The notes beneath the pieces are model-generated. The model was not told the origin of the DNA. It saw only the letters and a program-made list of their open reading frames with translations, and did no database searches. Shown here piece by piece: positions 1 to 8,965 of a stretch of 64,000 nucleotides of DNA; position 1 is the stretch's first letter, and every line of letters begins with the position of its first letter. The stretch is taken from NCBI RefSeq assembly GCF_002368335.1, contig NZ_AP018288.1:5288454-5352453 (forward strand). The letters are read 5' to 3'. The position numbers and the translations under genes are program-made. This DNA comes from Nostoc sp. NIES-4103. Lineage in GTDB: Bacteria > Cyanobacteriota > Cyanobacteriia > Cyanobacteriales > Nostocaceae.

Positions 1-342
1 GTCACTTTGCTCTCATTCAAAATCACTGAAGTGCTGATGCTTTTTTACTTGCGTCATCATTTGAGTTCTGTTTTACAGTACAGGTACTTTTTGAGAACTC
101 TTTGGGAGAACACAGTTGCTGAGATTGGGCTAACTCTATTAAAAGCATTGCAGTCTCTTTTTGAGGTAAACCCTTGATTTGATTACTGTTTCACCGCTGC
201 ACGTCTACAAAATAAGCCACCACTCCAACTTTTATCTAAATGCAAAATTTTTAACAATCCAGCATAAATATTTAATATTGAGCTATCAATTCTCCTATTT
301 CCTTTTAACCATGTCAATAATTAACAAAACCTGAAGATTTTC
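1..342. other. Non-coding spacer with a possible gene remnant
   Basis: No convincing complete gene. On the minus strand a frame of about 45 codons between two stops (roughly 320 down to 183) reads TWLKGNRRIDSS, then a hydrophobic stretch, and ends in SWSGGLFCRRAAVKQ. It has no start codon and I do not recognise it; it may be the decayed end of a gene. Confidence 0.3.
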
Positions 343-1311
343 TTAAATGACAAAGTTTTCTGTGATACTCATATCATCCAATGATACTTGAACACTAAAC
401 TGTTCTTGAATTTCACCTTTAAATTGCAATTGAATGTAATTGTCAGCACTTCTAGCTTGTGCTTCTAAAAATACAGTTCCCGTTCCATCTAGCACCGTGA
501 TTTTTACTCCTGTTGGTAAGTAAATTTGATTACCAGTAGAATGTAATTGTAAACGAATACTAGTTTGTTGATTAGCTTCAGGGCTGATTTCCACAACCAA
601 CATTACGGGTTGACCAGCTATCTTAATGCCCAAATCAATTAGTTTGGCTCGGCTTGTGATTGTTTGTCCTTGGTTGTGTGATGTTTCTTCAAAAGTTACC
701 GCACCACGAAAGGCATAAGCAGGTCTAGCTTCCAACGAGTCTAATAAAGATTCAACTGTTTGCCAACCTGACTGACATTGATTAGTAAACCACTGGCTTA
801 AGTTCACCAAAGTGTCAAAAGCAGAAGTTCTCAGTTCTCCTAAACGATCAATTAATGCTTCTGGTGGTTGCAATTGACTTAGAGGCAATGCTTCTGTAGT
901 AACACTTTTGATAAACCCTAGTAGTTTTGCTTCTTGTAGCGATTCATCAATTTGTACCACCACATAACCCACTCGTTCTTCCCAAGTTTCTGGTGGAACT
1001 AAACATATTTGCTCGTGCAAACGCACCGGACGACACTCCAAACGACCAACTGAAGGCATCTGCAAGTCAGCCACATTTGCAGTTAGCCGCATTACAGAAT
1101 TCCAACTGTCACTCGCCTTGAGGTCGGTAGGTATTTCCATCATCTGTAAGTAGTCATTTACCACCGATACAGCTAGCGTATTCATATGAACTTGCTGTGC
1201 TTTTTCAGCAGTAGGTTGTTGGCTGGCAAATTGCTGAGCTGTAGTACGGGCTGCTTGTGAAATTGGCAAGGTAATTGCGGAATCGTCTAGCTTGTAGGTG
1301 GTGTTAATCAT
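343..1311 (-). CDS. DUF1822 family protein
   Basis: A 322-residue soluble protein with no signal peptide or membrane span. The N-terminal part (residues about 5-130, with the VGRLECRPV motif and a VGYVVVQ strand shortly after) matches the cyanobacterial DUF1822 family as I remember it. Function is unknown. DUF1822 genes are often found next to sigma-70-like and CHAT or CHASE2 genes in filamentous cyanobacteria; here a CHAT gene lies 200 bp upstream on the same strand, so the two may be co-transcribed with CHAT first. The ATG start has only a weak Shine-Dalgarno-like sequence. Family call is fairly sure; role is not. Confidence 0.75.
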   Translation of the reverse strand: MINTTYKLDDSAITLPISQAARTTAQQFASQQPTAEKAQQVHMNTLAVSVVNDYLQMMEIPTDLKASDSWNSVMRLTANVADLQMPSVGRLECRPVRLHEQICLVPPETWEERVGYVVVQIDESLQEAKLLGFIKSVTTEALPLSQLQPPEALIDRLGELRTSAFDTLVNLSQWFTNQCQSGWQTVESLLDSLEARPAYAFRGAVTFEETSHNQGQTITSRAKLIDLGIKIAGQPVMLVVEISPEANQQTSIRLQLHSTGNQIYLPTGVKITVLDGTGTVFLEAQARSADNYIQLQFKGEIQEQFSVQVSLDDMSITENFVI

Positions 1312-1512
1312 AATTCAATCCCAGTGATCAATGCTGCTATATACATTTAACGCCTGCATCCACAGAATTTATGCCACAAAGTCGGAAAAAGTCTGAAAAA
1401 GTATTCCAAAGTTAGGGACTGGGGACAAGGAAAGAATTTAGTTGACACAAAGAGCGTTTTTCTTCCCAATCCCTGATCCCTGATCCCTGATCCCCAGTAC
1501 CAATGCCCTAAA

Positions 1513-4281
1513 TTACAACCAATTGCCAACTAATACATAGGCAGACCAAAAACTGGGCGCTCGATAGTTAGGATGTTGTAGTAGTTTTAACTGAGCATGG
1601 CGCACAGCTGCTGCTTTGGTAGTTTTGGCGCGGTTAAGTTCTCGGTAGAAGTCACCAACAAATAAGGCTGTTGCTTCATCATCAATCTGCCACAGGGACG
1701 CCAGGGTACTGCGTGCCCCCGCGCGTACAGCTGCTCCTGCTAGACCCAGGGCTGCACGGTTATCTCCGGCAGCTGTCTGACAGGCACTCAACACTAATAG
1801 TTCTACTGGTTCGGCTTTATTTTCATCGCGACTGCGGAGAAGACTGTCAAATCGTTTGACATTGATCGGGCCATCAGCAGCCAAAATAAAGGTGTTCTCA
1901 GCACTAGAACTAAACTCACCGTGAGTTGCCAGATGCACTACATTAAATGGAGCGGTATTCACTTCTGTTTCCAGGGCATCGCGGGTAAACTGCTGATCTA
2001 GCAAACTAGTTATTGAAACTCCAGCGCTGGCAATCAGATTGATTTCATCCTTGATGGCAGGCAAGGGGGCATAATCAGAAAAGCCTACTGGAGGCTGAGT
2101 TAAACCAGCAGTTAATGCTCTCAGTTTTGGTTGTACAAACGCTTTGGGTTTTTGCAGTTGTAAACCGACGCTCAAGGCGATCGCATATTTTTCTACGAGG
2201 TATTGCTTACCATCATAAAGCGATGCCATTGGTAAATTACGTAACTTACCATCGAGTACAAACACTAAGGTGTCCACCTTACTTGCTGCCAGTTCTGACT
2301 CAATGGGTTTGAGCAACCATTGGTAAACTTCTTGCGATTGGGTTTTAAAGGCGTTGGTCGCCGCAGGATTGACAAGAGTTTTTCGCAGTTCGGCAACACG
2401 TTTGTCTACGTATGCTTGGGAAATATTCTGACTGTAATGGCGTAAGGGTTGATTGGGAATTTTGACAATTACTTGCAGTTGATCGGGGAGAATAATTGGG
2501 TAAAGGATGGCAGCAGTAGGATTATCTTGGTCTACTACTTGATCGAGGGTCACACTTTGACCTTGCAAGCAAGCTTCTCTGAAGAAGTTATCTAACTCTG
2601 CTAACTGCAATGCTTCAATTCGCTGGCGTGCTTTATCTAAAATTGTTTCATCCAATTTTCCTTGTTGGGATTGCAGCATTAACTCTACTGACTCTCGATA
2701 CACGGGTTCAACACTGTCACGGAAGTTAAATTGCACATCCTGATTCTTGTCAGCTACCAAGTCACTACGGAGAGACTTGAGAGTTTCTACAGCCGCATCA
2801 TAAGCTACGATCGCTCCCTTGATATCTTTTTGTGACCGTTTCAACCTACCTAACTGCCACTCCGACTGATAGGCAATGTCTGGTGCGTTATTTGTCTGAG
2901 CGAGGATTAATGCTTGCTGGGTGAGACTTTCTGCCTCTGACCACTGCTGGTTTTTCTGATACAAACTACCCAAACTCAAAAGTGCATAAGCTTCTGCTCG
3001 TTTATCTCCCAAACTGCGGGATTGTTCGATGCTGGTGGCGAGCGATCGCCCTAAGTCTTGAGTGCTAAATTCCAAGAGAGATTTTCTATTCAGCAGTTGA
3101 GACTCAGGACTTTGGAGTTTCATGAGGCTTTGGGCAAAATTAATCTGGGCGTAGATGGCAGCACGGCTGCTCGGCAATTGCTTGACTTGGGATTCAATTA
3201 ATGGTAATAAAGCTTCAACCTCTGTAAATTTTTGATCTTCGATGAACAAACTTAAAAGATTGAGTTGGGCCTGGACTTTTGTCAGGGGCAAGGGGGATAC
3301 TTGAGCTGTTTGTTGATAATAGTTAATCGCCTCGCTCAGCCAGTACTTAGGGTCTGATTCTCGGTGGGATACTTGAGTTGTTTGTCGAGATTTGGCGATG
3401 GCTTGTTTTTGCTGGTACTGGGCGCGAGCGTGGTTTCCTAGACTAAAAAGACTTGCCCCGATTTCTGTGTTTGATTGCATACGCTGAGCAATCTCCCGAC
3501 TTTGTTTGAGAGCATCGAGGGAGTTTTGTCCATCTCCCACTGCTAAAAGAGCATCACCAAGCGATCGCAATCCTACTGCTTTTTCTATTGAGTCTGGTTG
3601 AGATTGTAACTTTTGATATACTTCTGTAAGTATTTTGACTGCACGAGGGTAGAATCCTTGCGTCCGCCATGCCTGTGCAAGATTTATCTGCGATCGCACC
3701 AGACCAGTATCATTTTTTGCTTGCTTGTAAATTTCTGCTGTCTGCTTCCAAGTTTCTAAAGCCTCCTGTGTCTGCCCCATTGCCAGTTGCAGACGACCTT
3801 GAATATCCAGAGATTTTGCGAATATTTGTAAATTTTGGTTTTGATCCCCTGTCCTTAGCAAGTCCAAACTCTCTGTAATTGACTGCTTTGCTTCAGTCCA
3901 TGCACCCAGTTGTTGGTAAGCCAGAGACAAATTACTGAGAGTGATGGCGAGTTTGAGATTATCCCCTTTTTGCTTGTATTCCTGTGCTGCCTGCTGTAAT
4001 ATCTGCACTGCTTCGGCAAAACGTCCAGCATCGTATAATACTTTTCCCTGTTCTAAGGGGGAGGCAGAGATAGTATTAGCAATAGTTGCATTTGCCTGAT
4101 GGTATGAAGAGTTCATTGCACCAGGAACTTTTGCTAACACGGGTGAAGCGAGGATGCACAGCAAAGCAATCAGAAAGTACGAAAGCAAATGTAACCAGTA
4201 AAAAGTCTTATTTTTTGCCTTTCGCTTTCTAATTGTTAGAGAATTTTGGCAATAAATCTTAGTTGTTTTAGTCATGGGCAT
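1513..4281 (-). CDS. Secreted TPR repeat CHAT-domain protein
   Basis: A 922-residue protein. Residues about 28-50 form a hydrophobic segment ending ASPVLA, a likely signal peptide or N-terminal anchor. Residues about 70-520 are TPR-like helical pairs (for example the LGAWTEAKQSITESL type). The C-terminal 320 residues are a CHAT domain, a caspase-like (clan CD) protease fold, with the expected dyad: His787 in HLATHGEF and Cys834 in VLSACQTAAG. It ends in the family's usual VGNWL. Both catalytic residues are present, so it may be active; substrate unknown. TPR-CHAT proteins in other bacteria are proteases triggered through the repeat region (for example gRAMP-associated TPR-CHAT), but that partner is absent here. 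Paralogous to the CHAT protein at 26376-29309. Two ATGs lie six bases apart at the start and neither has a clear ribosome site. Confidence 0.85.
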   Translation of the reverse strand: MPMTKTTKIYCQNSLTIRKRKAKNKTFYWLHLLSYFLIALLCILASPVLAKVPGAMNSSYHQANATIANTISASPLEQGKVLYDAGRFAEAVQILQQAAQEYKQKGDNLKLAITLSNLSLAYQQLGAWTEAKQSITESLDLLRTGDQNQNLQIFAKSLDIQGRLQLAMGQTQEALETWKQTAEIYKQAKNDTGLVRSQINLAQAWRTQGFYPRAVKILTEVYQKLQSQPDSIEKAVGLRSLGDALLAVGDGQNSLDALKQSREIAQRMQSNTEIGASLFSLGNHARAQYQQKQAIAKSRQTTQVSHRESDPKYWLSEAINYYQQTAQVSPLPLTKVQAQLNLLSLFIEDQKFTEVEALLPLIESQVKQLPSSRAAIYAQINFAQSLMKLQSPESQLLNRKSLLEFSTQDLGRSLATSIEQSRSLGDKRAEAYALLSLGSLYQKNQQWSEAESLTQQALILAQTNNAPDIAYQSEWQLGRLKRSQKDIKGAIVAYDAAVETLKSLRSDLVADKNQDVQFNFRDSVEPVYRESVELMLQSQQGKLDETILDKARQRIEALQLAELDNFFREACLQGQSVTLDQVVDQDNPTAAILYPIILPDQLQVIVKIPNQPLRHYSQNISQAYVDKRVAELRKTLVNPAATNAFKTQSQEVYQWLLKPIESELAASKVDTLVFVLDGKLRNLPMASLYDGKQYLVEKYAIALSVGLQLQKPKAFVQPKLRALTAGLTQPPVGFSDYAPLPAIKDEINLIASAGVSITSLLDQQFTRDALETEVNTAPFNVVHLATHGEFSSSAENTFILAADGPINVKRFDSLLRSRDENKAEPVELLVLSACQTAAGDNRAALGLAGAAVRAGARSTLASLWQIDDEATALFVGDFYRELNRAKTTKAAAVRHAQLKLLQHPNYRAPSFWSAYVLVGNWL

Positions 4282-5012
4282 AGCTAGTAATTCATAATTC
4301 GTAATTCATATCAAGCCTGGTACGTAGTGGGCGATCGTTAAGCATGAAAGAAACGAAAATTAATCATTTGAGTACAACAGGTGGTGTCAAACGCTAATGC
4401 TTACGGTATCAGCCTGCTTTCTTGCAATCTTAATAATAAGTCTTTAACCGGACACAATATTACTCCTGTTCTGTCACTCTGGTGAAAACATCTGCCATTG
4501 CTAAAATAAGAGAGCTTTTGCATAGCAAGCGATCGCAAGATTTAACGCCAGCGACTCTTTCTTCAAATTGTCGCCGATCGCTTAAACTATATCGCAGGCA
4601 TACACTCATGTTTCCCGCTCAAAAATTAGAGTGAGCCAAGATGCTCATTGCCCTTACTGTCAGTATTTTGGTCACATTACCGAAAGTCTACCGCGATTGG
4701 CGGCATTGAAATTAAGCCGCGATCGCAATTAAGAGGCGAATGCCTGGCATAGATTTTAATCAATGCTAATTAATTAATCATCATGGAATTACTTATGGAA
4801 TAGAGCATTTTAAGAAAGCCTTGTAAGAAATGGAATTGATTGACTTGCCCAAAAGCGCTATTGATCAGGGTTATGGAGAGGAGCGACCGCGAAACTTCCT
4901 TGCGAGGTAACGGCTAAAAAAACCGTTTTGATACCGTAAACCAAATTTATTCATCTGTGGGAATTTAGGGAAGTTGTCTTTAAATGTAAACTAAACAGTT
5001 TTAGTCCAAAAA
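4282..5012. other. Spacer of 731 bp with heptamer tract and a tiny ORF
   Basis: Begins with degenerate GAATTAC-type heptamers (4286-4310) next to the CHAT start and holds several HIP1 sites. A 33-codon plus-strand ORF from GTG 4631 to TAA 4732 carries a CPYC motif, but it has no ribosome site and I cannot assign it. I see no RNA gene. Promoters of the flanking minus-strand CHAT gene should lie here, but no clear -35/-10 pair is visible. Confidence 0.4.
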
Positions 5013-5387
5013 TCAAAGAATTCCACAGGGATTATACTGAGAAAAATTATTACTTTTTTTAAGCCAAATAATATAGTCTTCACCTGGCAATAGCACTTTA
5101 TTTACAACTACTCTTTGATAGCCGTGTGCTGTTCCGGTGATGCTTACAGACATCCAAAGACCAGCAGGTTGATATAAAAACTTGCCAGCACCACAAGTTC
5201 CAGGAGATGCAACTAAATTAAGTTCAGGAGCAACACTGATCGATGCTCCTGGAATAGATTTTTTGGATTCAATATCTCTTAACTCAATTGTGATACGTTC
5301 ATTGGCTTTAAACGTTACTATAATCACACTTATAAAAAGACAAATTAAACTAATGCTTAAGAGCGGAGACCACTTGTTTTTATACAT
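5013..5387 (-). CDS. Small membrane-anchored protein with beta-sandwich-like domain
   Basis: 124 residues. Residues 8-27 form one hydrophobic segment (an uncleaved anchor or signal). The rest is beta-rich: IELRDIESKKSIPGASISVAPE followed by strands around GYQRVVVNKVLLPGED, a pattern that resembles carboxypeptidase-regulatory or PEGA-like surface domains. Two cysteines (near residues 64 and 121) could form a disulphide outside the membrane. It is last in a same-strand group of three exported proteins (6627-7508, 5560-6576, then this), although a probable terminator lies between it and the middle gene. I do not recognise a named family. Confidence 0.5.
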   Translation of the reverse strand: MYKNKWSPLLSISLICLFISVIIVTFKANERITIELRDIESKKSIPGASISVAPELNLVASPGTCGAGKFLYQPAGLWMSVSITGTAHGYQRVVVNKVLLPGEDYIIWLKKSNNFSQYNPCGIL

Positions 5388-5495
5388 AAAATTAGCAGTT
5401 TTAAATTATTATTTAAGCCGATGAATAGATGTAAAAATGCACCCGGAAAAGGAAAATTACTAATAATTCAGGCTTGTAATATGTTTACAAAGTAA

Positions 5496-5530
5496 GAAAG
5501 AGGCAGTATTTCACACTTTTAGCCTCTTTC
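5496..5530 (-). terminator. Probable terminator after the 338-residue lipoprotein gene
   Basis: A perfect 9-bp inverted repeat (GAAAGAGGC at 5496-5504, GCCTCTTTC at 5522-5530) with a 17-nt loop lies 30 bp beyond the stop codon of the minus-strand gene at 5560. Read on the minus strand the stem is followed by a short T-rich stretch. Confidence 0.5.
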
Positions 5531-5559
5531 GTTTTACACTCATAGTCTAACAAAATCTA

Positions 5560-6576
5560 TTATTTAACACCCCTTGAAGGTGGCAATTCTTCTGGTATGG
5601 CTCTTTCTGGTTCTACCCTATTATTGTGGATAGCAGGGATAATCACTTCAAATCTGCTCATTTGCCCATTGGCTTGACCTTCAGCTTTAAATGCATAAAC
5701 TGGCTGTAAAAAAGGCTGATCAGAAATTGACCCTGGGTCTTCCCAATATTTAATCTCTATATCCTTTATCAAAGCATTTTTAACATCAGGATTATCAGAC
5801 GTAATTGTTCCTTTCTTCTCTTTTGCTTCTTTGAAAGCTTCCTCTATAGTTTTTAGTGGCAGCTTTCCAGCATCCTCAATGTCCTTGAAAAATTTTGCCA
5901 CACCTACAATTTCGCCCTGATCTCCTACATCTACAATAATTCTAGAAACTCCATATACTGGCTTACTTTGAATATATCGATAGAAGTAAGCACTTTTTCC
6001 TATAACCGTTGGTGGTTGAGATAGATTACTTGGTTCTTCAGTAACAGCAGTAACTGTTTGAAATTTGAAGTCAGATGGTAACCAGCCGTGAGTTTTTAAA
6101 TACTCAGTCGCTATACGTTCTACTTCTACATCTGAAGGAATATTATTAGCTGCTGTAGATTTAAAGATTTTAGAATAATCTCTATATTTCCAAGTTCCTG
6201 ACTGAGTATTCAATAACAGTTGTTTTGTTCCTTCCTTTAAAACAAGAAGTGAATCGCCTTTATTGCCAGGTCTCTCATTATCCAACTTGGGCTGACCATA
6301 CATATTAAACTTGTTTGCTATGGAGCGAAAGTCTTGTTCTGACAGGTGCTTTGAGATGAATTTATAAACTGTTACTTCTTTTGGCGTAGTAGCAATAACC
6401 TGTTCCGGTACGGAAAGCTGATAGTTAATTGAAATATCTGCTGCTCCAGGTTGAGGAAGTACAAGCGCAGGAATTTTTTTAAAATTAACTTTCCGCTCTG
6501 GAGCGCCATAACTGATGGTACAAGCTCCTAATGCTATAGCTAGAAAAGCTACTTTAACCAGTACTCTTAATTTCAT
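5560..6576 (-). CDS. Putative exported lipoprotein, function unknown
   Basis: 338 residues. The N-terminus MKLRVLVKVAFLAIALGAC looks like a signal peptide ending in a relaxed lipobox (LGAC, Cys19), so lipidation is likely. The mature part is soluble and mixed alpha/beta, with LPSDFKFQTVTAV near the middle and a proline-rich end; no known catalytic motif is seen. The ATG is preceded by AGGA ten bases upstream. It starts 50 bp after the stop of the exported 293-residue gene on the same strand, so the two probably form an operon, and it could be that protein's chaperone, inhibitor or partner. Family not recognised. Confidence 0.6.
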   Translation of the reverse strand: MKLRVLVKVAFLAIALGACTISYGAPERKVNFKKIPALVLPQPGAADISINYQLSVPEQVIATTPKEVTVYKFISKHLSEQDFRSIANKFNMYGQPKLDNERPGNKGDSLLVLKEGTKQLLLNTQSGTWKYRDYSKIFKSTAANNIPSDVEVERIATEYLKTHGWLPSDFKFQTVTAVTEEPSNLSQPPTVIGKSAYFYRYIQSKPVYGVSRIIVDVGDQGEIVGVAKFFKDIEDAGKLPLKTIEEAFKEAKEKKGTITSDNPDVKNALIKDIEIKYWEDPGSISDQPFLQPVYAFKAEGQANGQMSRFEVIIPAIHNNRVEPERAIPEELPPSRGVK

Positions 6577-6626
6577 TAATACTCAATCCTTTTTGTAGAT
6601 AGTAAATTCATCATTGCCCACAAATA

Positions 6627-7508
6627 TTAAAAGACTTGACCAGTTGTTGGAATTGATATAGTCCAACTGTAAAAGTCGTTAGGAGCATTGTTATATGTAG
6701 GTGCATTACTAACATTGCTGAATAAAGTGTCAGATTCAGCATAGCGATAGCCATTTACCCGCGCTTTGACTTTTCCATCTGTGTTTGCACTTGGAGCTAA
6801 CTGAGGTTGGTATTGTTGTGCAGCATCAAACCATGCATTCTTTACAGTATAATTATTTCTCAGTTCATAGCCATAAGTATAAGCTTCCCTAGAATCAAGA
6901 TACATAATTGATGCAAACCCTGTCATAATACGAAGTCCTTGAAACATATTATTAATTTTGGTTTGTGCAGCTGTGGAGCCAAAATTTGACAGCCAATTAC
7001 AGCTGTAAAAACTTGCCCATTTAGTATAAGTAAAACGTACTTCGTCCCACTTCGCATTAACGCTATCTAAGTATTCTTGTGAGCTAGTGTGATAGGGTAA
7101 ACTACTACTATTTTGAGCCGAAAAATGTGCAGCTGCATTGTTACCTAGCTCGGATAAAGTTGCTAAACCGTGTCCAGCAAAAGCAAAAAATTCAACTTGA
7201 TTTACTTGTCCGTTTTGATGTAAATCAGATTCCCAAGCCAGTTCATTAAGCCACAAAAATACATTGGAGAAGAATGGAGGAAGACCTACTGGTGGATTGT
7301 TATTTAATTGGTCATTGAGATTAGTAACGTATGATGCACCACCTCGATTACCAAAATAGCAATTTTGTGGTGAACCATAGTTATTTATTCCATCAAAACC
7401 AGTTGTTACTGCTGCTGCTACAGTTCCTGTTGTCAAAACAAATGATAAAGAAACAACCGTGCTATTTACTGGAGTTTGTAAAAATGACCATATCTTTCTT
7501 CTTAACAC
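6627..7508 (-). CDS. Exported protein resembling DUF6345, possible clan-CD fold
   Basis: 293 residues with a GTG start supported by AAGGAAA eight bases upstream. Residues about 12-34 form a signal peptide (ending TGTVAAA). The mature chain has a strand ending in FFAFAGHG (His113-Gly114) and a later strand ending ASFYSC (Cys170), followed by MFQGLRIMTGFASIMY. This order (hydrophobic strand-His-Gly, then hydrophobic strand-Cys) is what I recall for DUF6345 and also resembles the catalytic dyad of caspases and gingipains. Activity is an inference. It lacks a membrane anchor, so it is likely periplasmic or secreted. First gene of a probable two-gene operon with the lipoprotein downstream. Confidence 0.55.
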   Translation of the reverse strand: MLRRKIWSFLQTPVNSTVVSLSFVLTTGTVAAAVTTGFDGINNYGSPQNCYFGNRGGASYVTNLNDQLNNNPPVGLPPFFSNVFLWLNELAWESDLHQNGQVNQVEFFAFAGHGLATLSELGNNAAAHFSAQNSSSLPYHTSSQEYLDSVNAKWDEVRFTYTKWASFYSCNWLSNFGSTAAQTKINNMFQGLRIMTGFASIMYLDSREAYTYGYELRNNYTVKNAWFDAAQQYQPQLAPSANTDGKVKARVNGYRYAESDTLFSNVSNAPTYNNAPNDFYSWTISIPTTGQVF

Positions 7509-7982
7509 TCTTAATTTCCTTCAATGTAGGGAGCTAATGTGTTTAAATTTAGCATTAATTACAGTTAATTAATCAACGTAATTTTGCTGAATTAAGAATA
7601 AAAGTAAGTTTACTGAAACAACTATTTTGTTTATATAAATTCAATAAAATATTTTAGTAAAAATACTATCATTAAGTAAAAATGTTACTCAATTTTGTGG
7701 AGTCAAGCACTGCGTTAACAGTGATGATCTAGCCGCGGCCGCGCAAGAAGGGTGAAAAGCATTGGCTCTCAAAACTATTGATAAATAGCGCTTTTGAGCA
7801 ATTTATCAAATTTTGTTGCTTAATTATTTCTTACTGCTGCTAAATTCCATAAACAAAACCCTCATAAACACTATGAGGGCATTCATTTATATCTATGTCA
7901 GTTCTCAAGTTCTCAAGTGCGGAAACGTAATTTCCAATTCCCAGTTCCCACAGATATTATAAGTATTTAAGCGGACATGATA
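7509..7982. other. Spacer with palindrome and half of a dispersed element
   Basis: No gene seen. It has an AT-rich stretch to about 7700 (likely promoter region of the minus-strand gene at 7508), a partial palindrome at about 7765-7799 (GCTCTCAAAA pairing with CTTTTGAGC), a terminator at 7859-7879, and at 7971-7984 the sequence CGGACATGATATC, which is one end of an inverted-repeat element also found near 21610 and 26051. Confidence 0.5.
7859..7879 (-). terminator. Rho-independent terminator of the hpnK transcript
   Basis: CCCTCATA (7859-7866) pairs perfectly with TATGAGGG (7872-7879) around a 5-nt loop. Read on the minus strand the hairpin is followed by TTTTGTTT. It lies about 100 bp past the hpnK stop codon. 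Confidence 0.65.
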
Positions 7983-8852
7983 TCAAAGGGTCATTTTCAT
8001 ATTATAGTTAGTTAATTCAAAGTTGTTGGCAATCAATACTTCACGGACTTGCTTACTTAATAGAGCAGCAAGTTCTGCTTCACCCGCCCCTAGTGGCCCA
8101 TTGAGCGCTTCCCCATGATTAACAACTGCGGGATGGGAATAAATCTCTACCAAATCTGCTTGAATCTGGGGTATCAGACCGAGCAAATATTCCTCGGTCA
8201 TGGAGCCAGTTTGTAGCAAACCGTACACTCTCTTAGCAAATGCAATACCTTGAGATGTTAGCAAATCCTCACTGTAGCGTCGCAATCTACCGAATACTCC
8301 TGCCCAGACTAACTTAGTGAGTAAACTGCTACGGTTGAGCTTGAGGTTAATACCCAGTTCTTCAGATGGCAGACGGATAACTCGAATTTTAAACTCTTGT
8401 GCTAACTCCACCAAGATACGCATTACTACTGGGTGGGTATGTAAATGTAGATGTCCGTCTACATGGGAAAGAGTTAATCCAGATTCACAGAATTTTTCCA
8501 ATTGACCCCGAATTTCTTGGCGGAGTTCTTCACGGGCTGCGGGATGGAATTGATAATTTAACCCTGCTTGCAGAGGGCTATTTGAGAAGTTGCCCATTGA
8601 ATCAACCAAGTGGGGAATTTGAGAGGGTGGTAAAACAGCCCGACCGCATACTAATACTAAGTGCAGACCGACAGCCAAATTTGGGTGAGTACGTGCCAAA
8701 GCGATCGCTTCATCGGCGGCATCACCTGTTACCATCAAGCTGGTACTAGTCAGCACACCTTGCTCATGTGCTTGAATAATCGCTTGATTCACGCCACGAG
8801 AAAAGCCGAAATCATCACCATTAATAATGACAAAACGACGGGAATTGGTCAT
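7983..8852 (-). CDS. hpnK: Hopanoid sugar deacetylase HpnK (ChbG/YdjC family)
   Basis: 289 residues from the ATG at 8852. The open frame extends upstream to 8945, but that part is only spacer repeat (PIPNTQSSIPNP), so the later ATG was chosen. Family motifs are clear: INGDDFGFSRGVN (metal-binding Asp pair) near the N-terminus and HVDGHLHLHTHP (metal-binding histidines) in the middle. HpnK removes the acetyl group from the GlcNAc placed on bacteriohopanetetrol by HpnI, giving glucosaminyl-BHT, the substrate of HpnJ. It lies downstream of hpnJ on the same strand; hpnI is about 9 kb away. A general ChbG/YdjC carbohydrate deacetylase is the alternative without this context. Confidence 0.85.
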   Translation of the reverse strand: MTNSRRFVIINGDDFGFSRGVNQAIIQAHEQGVLTSTSLMVTGDAADEAIALARTHPNLAVGLHLVLVCGRAVLPPSQIPHLVDSMGNFSNSPLQAGLNYQFHPAAREELRQEIRGQLEKFCESGLTLSHVDGHLHLHTHPVVMRILVELAQEFKIRVIRLPSEELGINLKLNRSSLLTKLVWAGVFGRLRRYSEDLLTSQGIAFAKRVYGLLQTGSMTEEYLLGLIPQIQADLVEIYSHPAVVNHGEALNGPLGAGEAELAALLSKQVREVLIANNFELTNYNMKMTL

Positions 8853-8960
8853 GGGAACTTGGGGATTGGGGATTGAGGATTGGGTATTGGGGATTGGGGA
8901 TTGGGTATCGGTTATTAGAAAAATTCTTTCCCAGTCCCCAGTCACCAGTCACCAGTCCCC
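8853..8960. repeat. Degenerate GGGGATT heptamer tract between hpnJ and hpnK
   Basis: Most of this spacer is repeats of the GGGGATT/GGGTATT type followed by CCAGTCCC/CACCAGT units. The same kinds of tract occur at 45254-45298, 32396-32424 and elsewhere in the window. Confidence 0.75.
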
Positions 8961-8965
8961 AGTCC

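Noticed and set aside
8853..8945. N-terminal extension of HpnK
   Set aside because: The extra 31 residues are translated spacer repeat; the family start is at MTNSRRFVIING (8852).
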